Assembly: GCA_019359415.1 (NCBI GenBank)
Contig: JAHHHH010000071.1
Coordinates: 1-40,084, forward strand
Length of the DNA: 40,084 nucleotides
Source of the DNA: Iphinoe sp. HA4291-MV1
GTDB lineage: Bacteria; Cyanobacteriota; Cyanobacteriia; Cyanobacteriales; Nostocaceae
Direction of reading: 5' to 3'
Part shown: piece after piece, positions 1-6,725 of the stretch
Position numbering within the stretch: the stretch's first letter is position 1
Layout: each line of letters opens with the position of its first letter
Translations under genes and position numbers: made by a program
Notes under the pieces: generated by a model
What the model was told of the DNA's origin: nothing
Database searches by the model: none
The model's input: the letters and a program-made list of their open reading frames with translations, nothing else

Positions 1-2
1 TG

Positions 3-89
3 GTTCGAGATTATGAATTACTACCTGAAACATCGGAGACTTTTATTTATATTGCCATGATCCGTATCATGGTGAGGCGTTTAGCATAA
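3..89 (+). mobile_element. 3' end of an IS5-family transposase gene (partial, cut by window edge)
   Basis: The first bases read, in the third frame, as the last 28 codons of a transposase ending in TAA. The visible residues include DYELLPETSE followed by a tail ending MVRRLA. This is the familiar C-terminus of IS5-family (IS1031/IS427-like) DDE transposases, where a conserved Glu sits in a YELLPETSE-type segment. The rest of the element lies left of the window, so its integrity cannot be judged. The putative IS terminus follows about 15-35 bp downstream. Confidence 0.8.
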
Positions 90-103
90 TTTTTGACCTC
101 TAA

Positions 104-123
104 AAACTTTTCAAACAACCTCT
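104..123 (+). repeat. Putative right terminal inverted repeat of the IS5-type element
   Basis: The segment ends in TTTTCAAACAACCTCT. Its reverse complement, AGAGGTTGTTTGAAAA, is the kind of outer end seen on cyanobacterial IS5-family elements. It lies just after the transposase stop, and the next gene starts in mid-frame immediately beyond it. The left end is outside the window, so the repeat pairing and target duplication cannot be checked. Confidence 0.55.
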
Positions 124-429
124 AAGACTTGCGGTAGATATTTTGACGAATATAAAGTTTCTGATTTAACGGGAAATCGTAAAGGTAATGGTTTGCGTTG
201 TGTTCTCCGTGTAGGAGAAAAAAATACCACTTGGTTTGGCAATGGTAATTGGAACAATTCAACTTATTCCCACTTGGGGACTCGTTCCTCCAAAGGTTAC
301 GGTGCTGGTGACATTTGTGGTTCTACTTTTGGTTCAATTTGCAACAGATTTGGCTTTGGGTCATTAACGTTAAGTCCAGTTTCTGGCGGGTTTAATGTCA
401 TTGGTGCTTGGAGTGAAAAGTGGCGCTAA
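124..429 (+). pseudogene. 3' remnant of a Gly/Asn-rich protein gene cut by the IS element
   Basis: An open frame without its own start runs from the IS end to TAA at 427-429, about 101 codons. The encoded piece begins KTCGRYFDEYKV and continues through a Gly/Asn/Ser/Tyr-rich tail ending WSEKWR. The only start-like codon is an internal TTG at 193. The frame stays open right up to the putative IS end, so the simplest reading is that the element inserted into a longer gene and this is its 3' part. I do not recognise the family. Composition suggests a repetitive, possibly secreted or phage-structural protein, but that is a guess. Confidence 0.5.
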
Positions 430-589
430 TCAGTAATGTGTATTAGACCACTAAAGAACAATTTCACTTTGGCTGACTTTTTTATGTCTTGTTGTAATTA
501 CTAGGAGTTGCATGATAATGATCATCGAATAGGAGGGGTTGAGGCGAGCGACGCTCGCCTCAACCCCTCCCCCTCTAGAAGCGCACAGT
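430..589. other. Intergenic spacer with a short inverted repeat
   Basis: This separates the convergent gene remnant and the pentapeptide gene. It contains a short imperfect hairpin at about 530-575, where 'aggaggggttgaggcgagcg' faces 'cgctcgcctcaacccctcc'. This GC-rich palindrome lies just beyond the stop of the minus-strand gene and could act as a bidirectional transcript end, but no T-run follows it. Confidence 0.4.
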
Positions 590-2743
590 TTACTCAGCTT
601 CTTGCCAACCTTCAATAATTGCTATCAAAACGTTAACGAGTGGGTTGTCAACTGCTTCTTTAAATGCTTCCTTACCCCCAGACTTGAGCGCACTAATCAC
701 CCGTGCTTTCAGCGTTGGATTATTCCTGATTTCATCAGCAGCCTTAGCTACAATTACTGTCTCAGTTTCAGTGGGGTTAGTTTCTTTCAGTTGCTTGAGT
801 AACTGCTGAATTTCTGCTGCGGCTTCTACCAAATTCTGTTGCTGAGCTTCATTAATAGTTCCAGCAATTTTTTCAGCGTGGACTTCTCCCTTATTCACGC
901 CAATACCAAAGGTACCACCACTTTGGTTAATGGTGTCTCCTCCAGTCTTAATAGTTTCCACAATAGATTCTCCTTTAATAATTAAGTCTTTGTGAGTGTT
1001 GATGTATTCTATATATGTGACATTAACAGACGAAGTTTCATCCGTTTTATTAGAAGCAATTTCTGCAAGTCTGTTCTCGACAAGTTCATCCACCGATGGT
1101 AACGGCTTCGGAGAGGATGAAATGATTTTCAAATTTTCATCATATCTGGAGTAATAGTCCTCTTTAAATCTATCAGGTTCGACATTTTCAGAAAGCTTAA
1201 CCTTAATAAAAACCCTATCACCCCTTTTACCTATAGCTACAATATCTAGAGGTTCGTCGTAATCTCTAGATATCTTTTTCAAAACTGTTAGAGCTAACCG
1301 AGGATTAATATCTTTGCTATGATAAATATCTATTGTGTCTAAAATGTACTTTGCGAAAAGAACAAAACCATCTTCTTTGAATTTACCTCTAGGTGGCATT
1401 TGGTCGCGTTTATCTCCATCAAGCCACTTTAAATAAACATAATCACAAATGATTCTATCAAGCTTAGTTCCTTTAGAAATTGTCCAATCTTGAATACAGC
1501 TTCCAGTTAAGCAAGCACCTCTTAAATTGGCTCTTTCAAGATTTGTTCGTACAAGTATAGTTCTCGATAAGTTAGCATTTGATAAATTCGCTTGGTAGAA
1601 ATCGGCATCAATAAAACTAGCATTTTCTAAGTTCGCTTCACGCAAATTAAGACCACGTAAATCGAGGCGATCAAAATTTTTGTTTTCTCCTTTTCCTGTA
1701 ATGACCAATTGCCGTACTTGTACATTCTGGAGATAAGTTTTTCCGGGGCGAACAGAATCAAGTTTCTTAGTTTTATGGAAACAGGTACGAGTGAGAATAG
1801 CTTCTCGAAAATCGGTATTTTTAAGTGTTGCTCCGATGAAATCAGCATCCATTAAATTGGCATCTCGAAAGCTTGTACCTCTTGCAGCAAAGGCAACAGC
1901 AACCTTGCGAACCAAAGTATACTTCTCATCACAAGCTTTAGCACGCCAACCAATATAACCACCCAGAAATGTCATAGCCAAAGCCACAATCCCAATCACG
2001 GCTCCATCCCAAGGGCCCATCCCCAATGTAACCAAAATTGCGGCTATAGCTTGGTTTTTATTAATAGTTCCATTTTCAATAAGAGCTATAACAAAGGTCG
2101 CAATCAAAGTTAGAGTTGCAACCATAGCTCCCGTTATAATTAGAGCTATAGTCCCAGCTAAAGCTCCAGCTATAACCTCAGCCACGACCACTGCAAAGGC
2201 TAAAATCAAAGCCCCAACCAAAGCAAGAGTTACAGCAAAAAAAATGCAGAGCATCCCACTGATAAACCCAACCCAGGTCGTTGTCAGAAAGGACATACCC
2301 GCAATCCCAGTTACAACTATAGACAAACCCCAGATTATAATCCCAGCAAAGCATACAGTAAAAGATACAACCCAAAACCTTAAAGCTGATTCCAGACCCC
2401 AGCGAATAGTGACGATAACAAAGGTTGCAATTAGCACCAAGGGGATTAGAAATATAAAGAAATTAGTCTTGTCAATCAACAAGCTACGTAACAATGCTGT
2501 TACACCACCAGCGTTTACCGAAACCAGTCCTGATAGCACTGATAGAAGTAATGAAAACATTAGTAGGCTAATTGCCCAACGGCGTTGCAGCCCCGCTTTG
2601 ACATGACTAAAATTTGCACCTCTCAAGTTAGCGTTGCTGAAATCTGCTCCTTGTATATTTGCACGACTAAAATTTGCACCCTCAAGGTTTTGACCTTTAA
2701 AAGAGCGACCACGGAGATTTTGTCCTGAGAAGTCTTGGGGCAT
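590..2743 (-). CDS. Membrane pentapeptide-repeat protein with C-terminal adaptor-like module
   Basis: 717 residues. Residues about 5-48 are pentapeptide repeats (A(N/D)xxx units such as GANFSRANIQ). Residues about 50-290 are a long run of hydrophobic, Ala/Ile/Val-rich membrane segments. A second, longer pentapeptide block follows at about 290-440 (LREANLENASFIDADFYQA region). Then come a soluble alpha/beta stretch, a Gly/Asn-rich linker (GGDTINQSGGTFGIG), and a helical C-terminus of about 80 residues starting near EAAAEIQQLLKQL and ending EGWQEAE. That last module clearly matches the stand-alone 125-residue protein at 36741-37118. Family knowledge: such pentapeptide membrane proteins are common in cyanobacteria and have no settled function. 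I infer that the membrane part is a sensor or anchor and the tail an interaction domain. The ATG at 2743 gives a proper first pentapeptide block. The gene is intact. Confidence 0.85.
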   Translation of the reverse strand: MPQDFSGQNLRGRSFKGQNLEGANFSRANIQGADFSNANLRGANFSHVKAGLQRRWAISLLMFSLLLSVLSGLVSVNAGGVTALLRSLLIDKTNFFIFLIPLVLIATFVIVTIRWGLESALRFWVVSFTVCFAGIIIWGLSIVVTGIAGMSFLTTTWVGFISGMLCIFFAVTLALVGALILAFAVVVAEVIAGALAGTIALIITGAMVATLTLIATFVIALIENGTINKNQAIAAILVTLGMGPWDGAVIGIVALAMTFLGGYIGWRAKACDEKYTLVRKVAVAFAARGTSFRDANLMDADFIGATLKNTDFREAILTRTCFHKTKKLDSVRPGKTYLQNVQVRQLVITGKGENKNFDRLDLRGLNLREANLENASFIDADFYQANLSNANLSRTILVRTNLERANLRGACLTGSCIQDWTISKGTKLDRIICDYVYLKWLDGDKRDQMPPRGKFKEDGFVLFAKYILDTIDIYHSKDINPRLALTVLKKISRDYDEPLDIVAIGKRGDRVFIKVKLSENVEPDRFKEDYYSRYDENLKIISSSPKPLPSVDELVENRLAEIASNKTDETSSVNVTYIEYINTHKDLIIKGESIVETIKTGGDTINQSGGTFGIGVNKGEVHAEKIAGTINEAQQQNLVEAAAEIQQLLKQLKETNPTETETVIVAKAADEIRNNPTLKARVISALKSGGKEAFKEAVDNPLVNVLIAIIEGWQEAE

Positions 2744-2924
2744 ATTTGGAAGCGGAAGAAGGGCTTAATTTTAAATACAGGAACAGGACGAAAGTTTCCC
2801 GAATTTTCCACCTCAAATTCCAGGCTCACACTAACTAGCAGTTCTGCTTCAATGTTAGAGCATGTTTGGAGTGCGTTTAAAGACTTGAGCAATTATACAG
2901 GCAGGTGATCACACCCTCTGCTTG

Positions 2925-3000
2925 AGTACTAACGGTTGAGTTAACCGTTAGTACTGTTTCTATGTCAGGGGAGGATTCCACCAGAGTACTAACGGTTGAG
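2925..3000. repeat. 76-bp block duplicated from within a coding region (other copy 5391-5467)
   Basis: The block has GTACTAACGGTT, its inverted partner AACCGTTAGTAC, a spacer containing CTGTTTCTRTGTCAGG, and another GTACTAACGGTTGAG. The same arrangement occurs at 5391-5467, where it encodes a Ser/Thr/Val-rich linker. The copies differ at roughly ten positions. Here it is non-coding. Confidence 0.8.
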
Positions 3001-3139
3001 GGGTGGTTCAGGGCAAACGCCAGCGCATCAACAAGAGCAGTTTATTATCAATAAACTGCTAATTAATCGCATTAAGCGCAGCTTATTGACTTGGTACTAA
3101 GTTTTGATTATTACTGCTCTATACTCAGATGAGAAATAA

Positions 3140-3202
3140 GCGATCGCTTCCAGCGGGCGCTCTGCGCCATCGCCCTTCCCAGGTGCGCTCCGCGCAATCG
3201 CT
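3140..3202. repeat. HIP1-associated small dispersed repeat
   Basis: A GCGATCGC octamer at 3140-3147 is followed by short GC-rich palindromes separated by ATCGCCC and CAATCGC remnants. This looks like successive small insertions into HIP1-like sites. The same style of repeat is seen at 6214-6240, near 6790-6830 and near 17925-17945. Confidence 0.6.
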
Positions 3203-3328
3203 ATTTCTCCGATTATTTTGATTCGCAACATAAGCTTCGCTTTTTGTCAATGTATTTTTGTAAAATTTAGATGCGTTTGCCCTGATAACTGGTCTACTTG
3301 CAATAAAGGTTTTGTTGCAAAACCACTC

Positions 3329-3655
3329 TTATTCGGTGGTTGCGGACTGATAGATAAAACGCAGTTCAGAAAGAGTATTCACTGTTTTTAACCCAGAGGC
3401 GATCTGCCTTAATTGTTCCACATCTTTAATTTGTGAAATTTCTGGCAACAAACTTAACCCCTCAGAGCCAAATTTTAATTCCAACACCAGCTCAAGACTT
3501 TCCAGCAGCACCTGTCTCATCTGATTTTGGCTTTGCTCGATTCCTTTTTGAATTCCAATTCTCTCAACACTCGTGATGTACGACATACGTCTATCTTCCT
3601 CATACTGACTGACTTCCTACCAAAACTCTTGTTCTAACTTTAAGGGTAAACTCAT
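3329..3655 (-). pseudogene. Remnant of an Rpn/PD-(D/E)XK-type nuclease gene (C-terminal part)
   Basis: The stretch that reads well is the C-terminal tail typical of cyanobacterial Rpn-like (transposase_31/DUF4351-type) nucleases: MSYITSVERIGIQKGIEQ followed by a helical Leu/Glu-rich end. The same frame extends upstream as KLEQEFW, a stop, then EVSQYEEDRR. An in-frame TAG (3617-3619) therefore stands where these proteins normally have Gln. The catalytic PD-(D/E)XK domain is missing: upstream DNA is already the truncated kinase gene. From family knowledge the intact protein would be about 250-300 residues. This copy has no nuclease core and is almost certainly dead. An 85-codon tail from the ATG at 3586 could still be translated. 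Confidence 0.75.
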
Positions 3656-3660
3656 TAACT

Positions 3661-4245
3661 TTATCTAACTTTATTTGGCATATAGCCAGGGGTACCAATA
3701 GCAATCGTAGAGCTAACTTGACCTTGAGTATTAACTGCTAAACTTCCAATCTCTTTGACTGCACCAAAGTCAATCAGAACAATTTTTCTATCTGTTCGGC
3801 GACGTATTAAATTTTGAGGCTTAATATCACGGTGGATGATACGTTGCTGATGGACAAATGCCAATGCTTCCAAAATTTCCTGCAACCGTTTTACGACTTC
3901 TTCTTCTCCAAAACGCTTGCCAGGAGTCAGTTCTTGACTAAAATTATGCCCATCAATAAATTCTTGAACTAAATAGAATTCTCCATTTTCTTCAAAATGG
4001 GCGAAAAGCTGTGGAATTTGACCGTGCTGACCTAATCGGTAAAAGACTTGTGCTTCCTTATCAAATAATTTTCTGGCAATGGATAAAGTGGCTGAATCAG
4101 AGCTTATCGGTTTCAGGTGTTTTACCACACACGGGGGATTGCTGGGCAAATCTCTATCTTGCGCCAAGTAAGTAACAGAAAATCCTCCGTGTCCCAATAG
4201 TCGGATAATTTTGTAGCGACCATGCCAGATTGTTCTTTCGAGCAT
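3661..4245 (-). pseudogene. Ser/Thr protein kinase, truncated after the activation segment
   Basis: 194 residues with an excellent Hanks-type N-lobe. It has a glycine loop (GHGGFSVTY), a lysine strand (CVVKHLK), a catalytic loop (HRDIKPQNL), a metal-binding DFG (IDFGAVKE) and an activation-segment end (GTPGYMP). The next residues should be a Ser/Pro-Glu-Gln and about 100 more residues of C-lobe. Instead the frame reads NKVR and stops. The downstream DNA is a nuclease gene remnant, so a deletion apparently joined the 5' half of the kinase to the 3' part of that gene. The junction carries a short tandem repeat (ATAAAGTTAG/ATAAAGTTAA). All nucleotide-binding motifs are present, but the missing helices make activity unlikely. 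Cyanobacterial relatives normally continue into a sensor or repeat domain. Confidence 0.8.
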
Positions 4246-4408
4246 AAGGCTGAGGTGAACGTATTCTATACAGAAGATATAACAAATTTACTTCTTGTTT
4301 TGCTTGTGCTTTTGGAAAATATCACTAATCTTAAACCTGTAGGCACAATGCCTACAAGGGTATAAAAGTCTGATACTGCTGTTTTAGATCAAATTCCCGT
4401 AAAGATTG
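4246..4408. other. Short spacer with a small hairpin
   Basis: The spacer between the kinase remnant and the GIY-YIG gene contains an inverted repeat, TGTAGGCA / TGCCTACA, near 4338-4358. This is a common cyanobacterial intergenic palindrome. No gene or clear promoter was identified. Confidence 0.4.
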
Positions 4409-5044
4409 TTACAATTTTACTCCCAACACCCCTAAAATCTCCCGAACTAGTGCTTTCTCTTGCTCTAGCCGTTGAATCTGCGTAACTTTGCGTTTGGGGA
4501 TGTACTTGGTACTTTTGGTTAGGCGATCGCCTTTAGTCCAAAACTCATACTGATAGTAAGCTTCATGGTAGTCCTTACCGTTTTTAGTAACAGTGCGCCA
4601 GTAGATACAGCCGCTTCCATCCCCCTTAGCTCGCCGTGTGTTCAGAAGCGGTTTGTAAGCGCTTATCGATTGATTTTCCAGTAACGGCAATAATGAAATA
4701 TCGTCGCATTGAAGCCAAGCAATACAAACATTACCCAACTTTTTGAATTCCTGAAATAGATTATGATTAGACCATCTACTATTGAGATTAACTGTTGAAC
4801 CAATGTAGAAAATTTGGTTGTTTTCAGCGATAGCAAAGTAGATAGCTGAGCATTTGGGTAAACTGATATCTTGCACCATTCTCAACAAGACCCAAAAAAC
4901 CGGGTTTCTGAACCAGAAATTAAGGTTTCTACGAGCAAGCATTCTCAAGAAACCCGGTTTTTAACTCAGGTGCAAGATCTGAGGTAAAGCTTTTTTCCAA
5001 GCTAACGGTAAAGACGGAAGCTTGAGTGGGTCTATAATATTCAT
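4409..5044 (-). pseudogene. GIY-YIG endonuclease-like gene split by a palindromic insertion
   Basis: The body carries a GIY-YIG domain: SAIYFAI and FYIGST form the two hallmark strands, and LNSRWSNH follows at the expected distance. After it comes a C-terminal module of about 70 residues (GDGSGCIYWRTVTKNGK onward) that is also found at the end of the 5161-6672 protein. The original N-terminus lies upstream as MNIIDPLKLPSLPLAWKKAL (ATG at 5044). It reads perfectly into LPKCSAIYF once a 120-bp element (4863-4982) flanked by a TTTACC duplication is removed. The element keeps frame but brings a TAA. Translation could restart at the ATG at 4948, inside the element, or at 4879, at its edge. Either would give a nuclease lacking only the first 20 or so native residues, so 'dead' is not certain. 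The family cuts DNA in mobile-element or repair contexts. The role here is unknown. Confidence 0.8.
4863..4982. mobile_element. 120-bp palindromic miniature element inside the GIY-YIG gene
   Basis: The outer arms are ATCTTGCACC (4868-4877) and its inverse GGTGCAAGAT (4969-4978). The inner arms are AAAAACCGGGTTTCT (4895-4909) and its perfect inverse (4948-4962). The insertion is flanked by GGTAAA at 4857-4862 and 4983-4988, a likely target duplication. Removing it restores a continuous GIY-YIG reading frame. The inner arms share the GAAACCCGGTTTCT core with the element at 24359-24448, so the two may be related. Confidence 0.75.
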
Positions 5045-5160
5045 TGTTAGCCTGAGCCTTAAATCTAGCAGGTTGACCAGCCCCAGAATATTTCAGCATT
5101 GATGAGGCTCTGTGTTTATTTTACTAGAAAAAATGCGTTTTAAGCCTTTTATATAATGCA

Positions 5161-6672
5161 TTACAGCGTTTTTCCTAGTAATTTTAAAACCTCTATAATT
5201 GGCACTTTAGCTTCTTCTAATTCCTGTATGGTTTTAATAAGTTGCTTAGGAATATAAGCGGTTTTAGAAATTACTTTTTCACCTTGATGTATTTGCCAAT
5301 CATACCAAGCTTGCTTGTACTGCTTGCCGTTCTTCTTAGTAATAGTCCGCCACTGAATTCTACCTGTCCCCTCTCCCCGGCTTCTGCGTTTAGTACTAAC
5401 GGTTGAGTGAACCATTAGTACTGTTTCTGTGTCAGGAGGGGATTCTACTGGAGTACTAACGGTTGAGCCCTCGTTGAAGGACTGCACCCAGCCGCAGAAA
5501 CCGCAACCATCAGCCAGGTTTAGCAAGGGCTGCTCACAGCTAGGACAGCAAACTTTGGAGGTAGAGGACGCGGCGAATTGCGATCGCTCCCTGGAGGGGA
5601 CAGACTGAACGGGCGTAGAGGTCGTTGCATTCTCGGCGCTTTGGTGTGTAGTGACGCATTCCGGGGTAATTGGGAGCTGAATTTGTTGCCCACCAGCCAT
5701 CAATATTTCTTCCACCCAGCCAACGGGGAATCCCATCATCCATCCTGGCACTGCTGGGTGTAACTTGTCCCCCTTGCTGATAAATTTCCTCAATGACTGC
5801 TCCAATCTGGTCGCCCCAGCTGGTCGGCATCTTGTAGAACCTTTGGCGTAAGTGGTTGGGGTAGGCAATGATGAAAAGCCTTTTTCTTTCGTGCGGCGCT
5901 CCGAGTTCCTTTGCTGATATGATTTGTGGATCGTCCCAACAATATTCGACCATTCGGAGTCCTCCAAGAACTGCTCGAAGTCCTCGGCTGATAACCCCCG
6001 CAGGATTTTCGATGATGACGAAGCTGGGGTTGCTGTCGGCGATGCATCGCAGGGCTTCAAACCAAAGGGCTGACTCTGGGTGGTTGAGTCCGGTTCGCAG
6101 TCCGGCGTTACTTGTCCCGACACAAGGAAATCCGCAGCTAATAAGGTCAAATTCTCCAGTTCTGGGGGAAAAGTCTCTAATGTCGCTGTGGATGGGGATG
6201 TCAGGGTAATGCGATCTGCTGAAAGCAGCAGCGCTTCGCTATCGCAGGACGGCTTGAGCGTCAGCGTCAAGCTCGACAAATTGCTTGGTTGTAATGTCTC
6301 CAGAGGCGATTCTGATTCCTTCCTCAAATCCGCCGATTCCTGCAAAGAGGCTAAGGTGTCTGAGGGATTGGGGCATAATTCCAGGCAATCGTTACTGAGT
6401 GTGACTGTGTGCGGCTCGTAGTTCTGAGACTCGTTGAACAAAACCGAGGTCTCTGAACCGTTGACGGCTTCGACTGTCCCCATATTGCAAAGTAGGTAAC
6501 TTTTGCGCCAAGGAAGTTCTGCGTCAATTTTTACGCGGACGCGCTCTCCAACTTTCCACATAGAAGGAAATGCGCTACCGTCCTCCCAGGCTGGATCTAC
6601 TCCGCCGTCCCAATCGCGTTTATGCTTACGCCTGGGCTTGCTGTACTGCTCAACATCAAAAAGTTGTGTCAC
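5161..6672 (-). CDS. Large accessory protein with Zn-ribbon and shared C-terminal module, overlapping a methyltransferase frame
   Basis: I favour a GTG start at 6672 (VTQLFDVEQYSK), behind an AGGGGG ribosome site, giving about 503 residues. An ATG at 6753 would add 27 residues read through a short repeat. From the new start: residues about 40-80 are a small beta-rich KOW-like segment (WKVGERVRVKIDAE, GTVEAV). A Ser/Thr/Pro-rich middle follows. Next is LPTPTTYAKGSTRCRPAG followed by WMMGFPVGW, which recalls the tail of DNA methyltransferases. Then comes a CxxC...CxxC ribbon (CPSCEQPLLN, CGFCGW). The end is a module of about 70 residues (GEGTGRIQWRTITKKNGKQY to the end) also present in the GIY-YIG gene. 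The middle is read in the +1 frame relative to a C5 methyltransferase gene. I infer a DNA-modification-associated protein. Its function is not known. Confidence 0.6.
   Translation of the reverse strand: MTQLFDVEQYSKPRRKHKRDWDGGVDPAWEDGSAFPSMWKVGERVRVKIDAELPWRKSYLLCNMGTVEAVNGSETSVLFNESQNYEPHTVTLSNDCLELCPNPSDTLASLQESADLRKESESPLETLQPSNLSSLTLTLKPSCDSEALLLSADRITLTSPSTATLETFPPELENLTLLAADFLVSGQVTPDCEPDSTTQSQPFGLKPCDASPTATPASSSSKILRGLSAEDFEQFLEDSEWSNIVGTIHKSYQQRNSERRTKEKGFSSLPTPTTYAKGSTRCRPAGATRLEQSLRKFISKGDKLHPAVPGWMMGFPVGWVEEILMAGGQQIQLPITPECVTTHQSAENATTSTPVQSVPSRERSQFAASSTSKVCCPSCEQPLLNLADGCGFCGWVQSFNEGSTVSTPVESPPDTETVLMVHSTVSTKRRSRGEGTGRIQWRTITKKNGKQYKQAWYDWQIHQGEKVISKTAYIPKQLIKTIQELEEAKVPIIEVLKLLGKTL
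5540..6376 (-). pseudogene. C5-cytosine DNA methyltransferase encoded in an overlapping frame, one internal TAG
   Basis: Reading the minus strand from ATG 6376 in the frame one base off the larger gene gives MPQSLRHLSLFAGIGGFEEG. Its LFAGIGGF is motif I of C5 methyltransferases, the AdoMet site. Further on come LISCGFPCVGTSNAG (motif IV, catalytic PC), FVIIENPAG (motif VI), GAPHERKRLFIIA (motif VIII) and ARSVCPLQGAIAIRRVLYL (motif X-like end). The frame stops at 5540, about 278 codons. A single TAG (6239-6241) interrupts it inside a 27-bp insertion at 6214-6240. Without the insertion the text reads AVLRSHYPDIPIHSDIRD, exactly as expected. The protein is therefore probably inactive today unless the stop is read through. 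Family knowledge: such enzymes methylate cytosine in DNA and often accompany mobile elements. It is nested wholly inside the 5161-6672 gene. Confidence 0.8.
6214..6240. repeat. 27-bp small dispersed repeat inserted in a HIP1 site
   Basis: Removing ATCTGCTGAAAG...GCGCTTCGCT (27 bp) joins GCG to ATCGC, recreating the HIP1 octamer GCGATCGC. The insert contains the palindromic core CTGCTGAAAGCAGCAG. Because 27 is divisible by three, both overlapping frames stay in phase. Only the methyltransferase frame gains a stop. Confidence 0.75.
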
Positions 6673-6689
6673 GGAACTGCACCCCCTTG

Positions 6690-6725
6690 CTTGTTCCAAC
6701 AGTGAACAGTGAACAGTGAACAGTT
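6690..6725. repeat. Short tandem repeat (GTGAACA heptamers)
   Basis: Three to four consecutive copies of CAGTGAA lie between the Cys-rich gene and its downstream neighbour. This is the Nostoc-type short tandemly repeated repetitive sequence that is also seen at 20656-20755 and 24529-24564. Confidence 0.75.

Larger units (their letters stand above)
2744..3328. other. 585-bp gene-free stretch with repeat copies
   Basis: There is no convincing gene here. The stretch holds a 76-bp block also present inside the gene at 5161-6672 (see 2925-3000) and an 11-bp perfect hairpin (AGCAGTTTATT, loop ATC) at 3036-3060 with no T-run. It also holds a HIP1-associated dispersed repeat at 3140-3202, where GCGATCGC is followed by two GC-rich palindromic pieces (GGGCGCTCTGCGCC and TGCGCTCCGCGCA). 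The end near 2890 may contain the pentapeptide gene's promoter, but I cannot place a clear -10/-35. Confidence 0.6.

Noticed and set aside
2244-2606. Plus-strand open frame opposite the pentapeptide gene
   Set aside because: It mirrors the membrane-helix codons of the minus-strand gene and has no ribosome site or recognisable domain.
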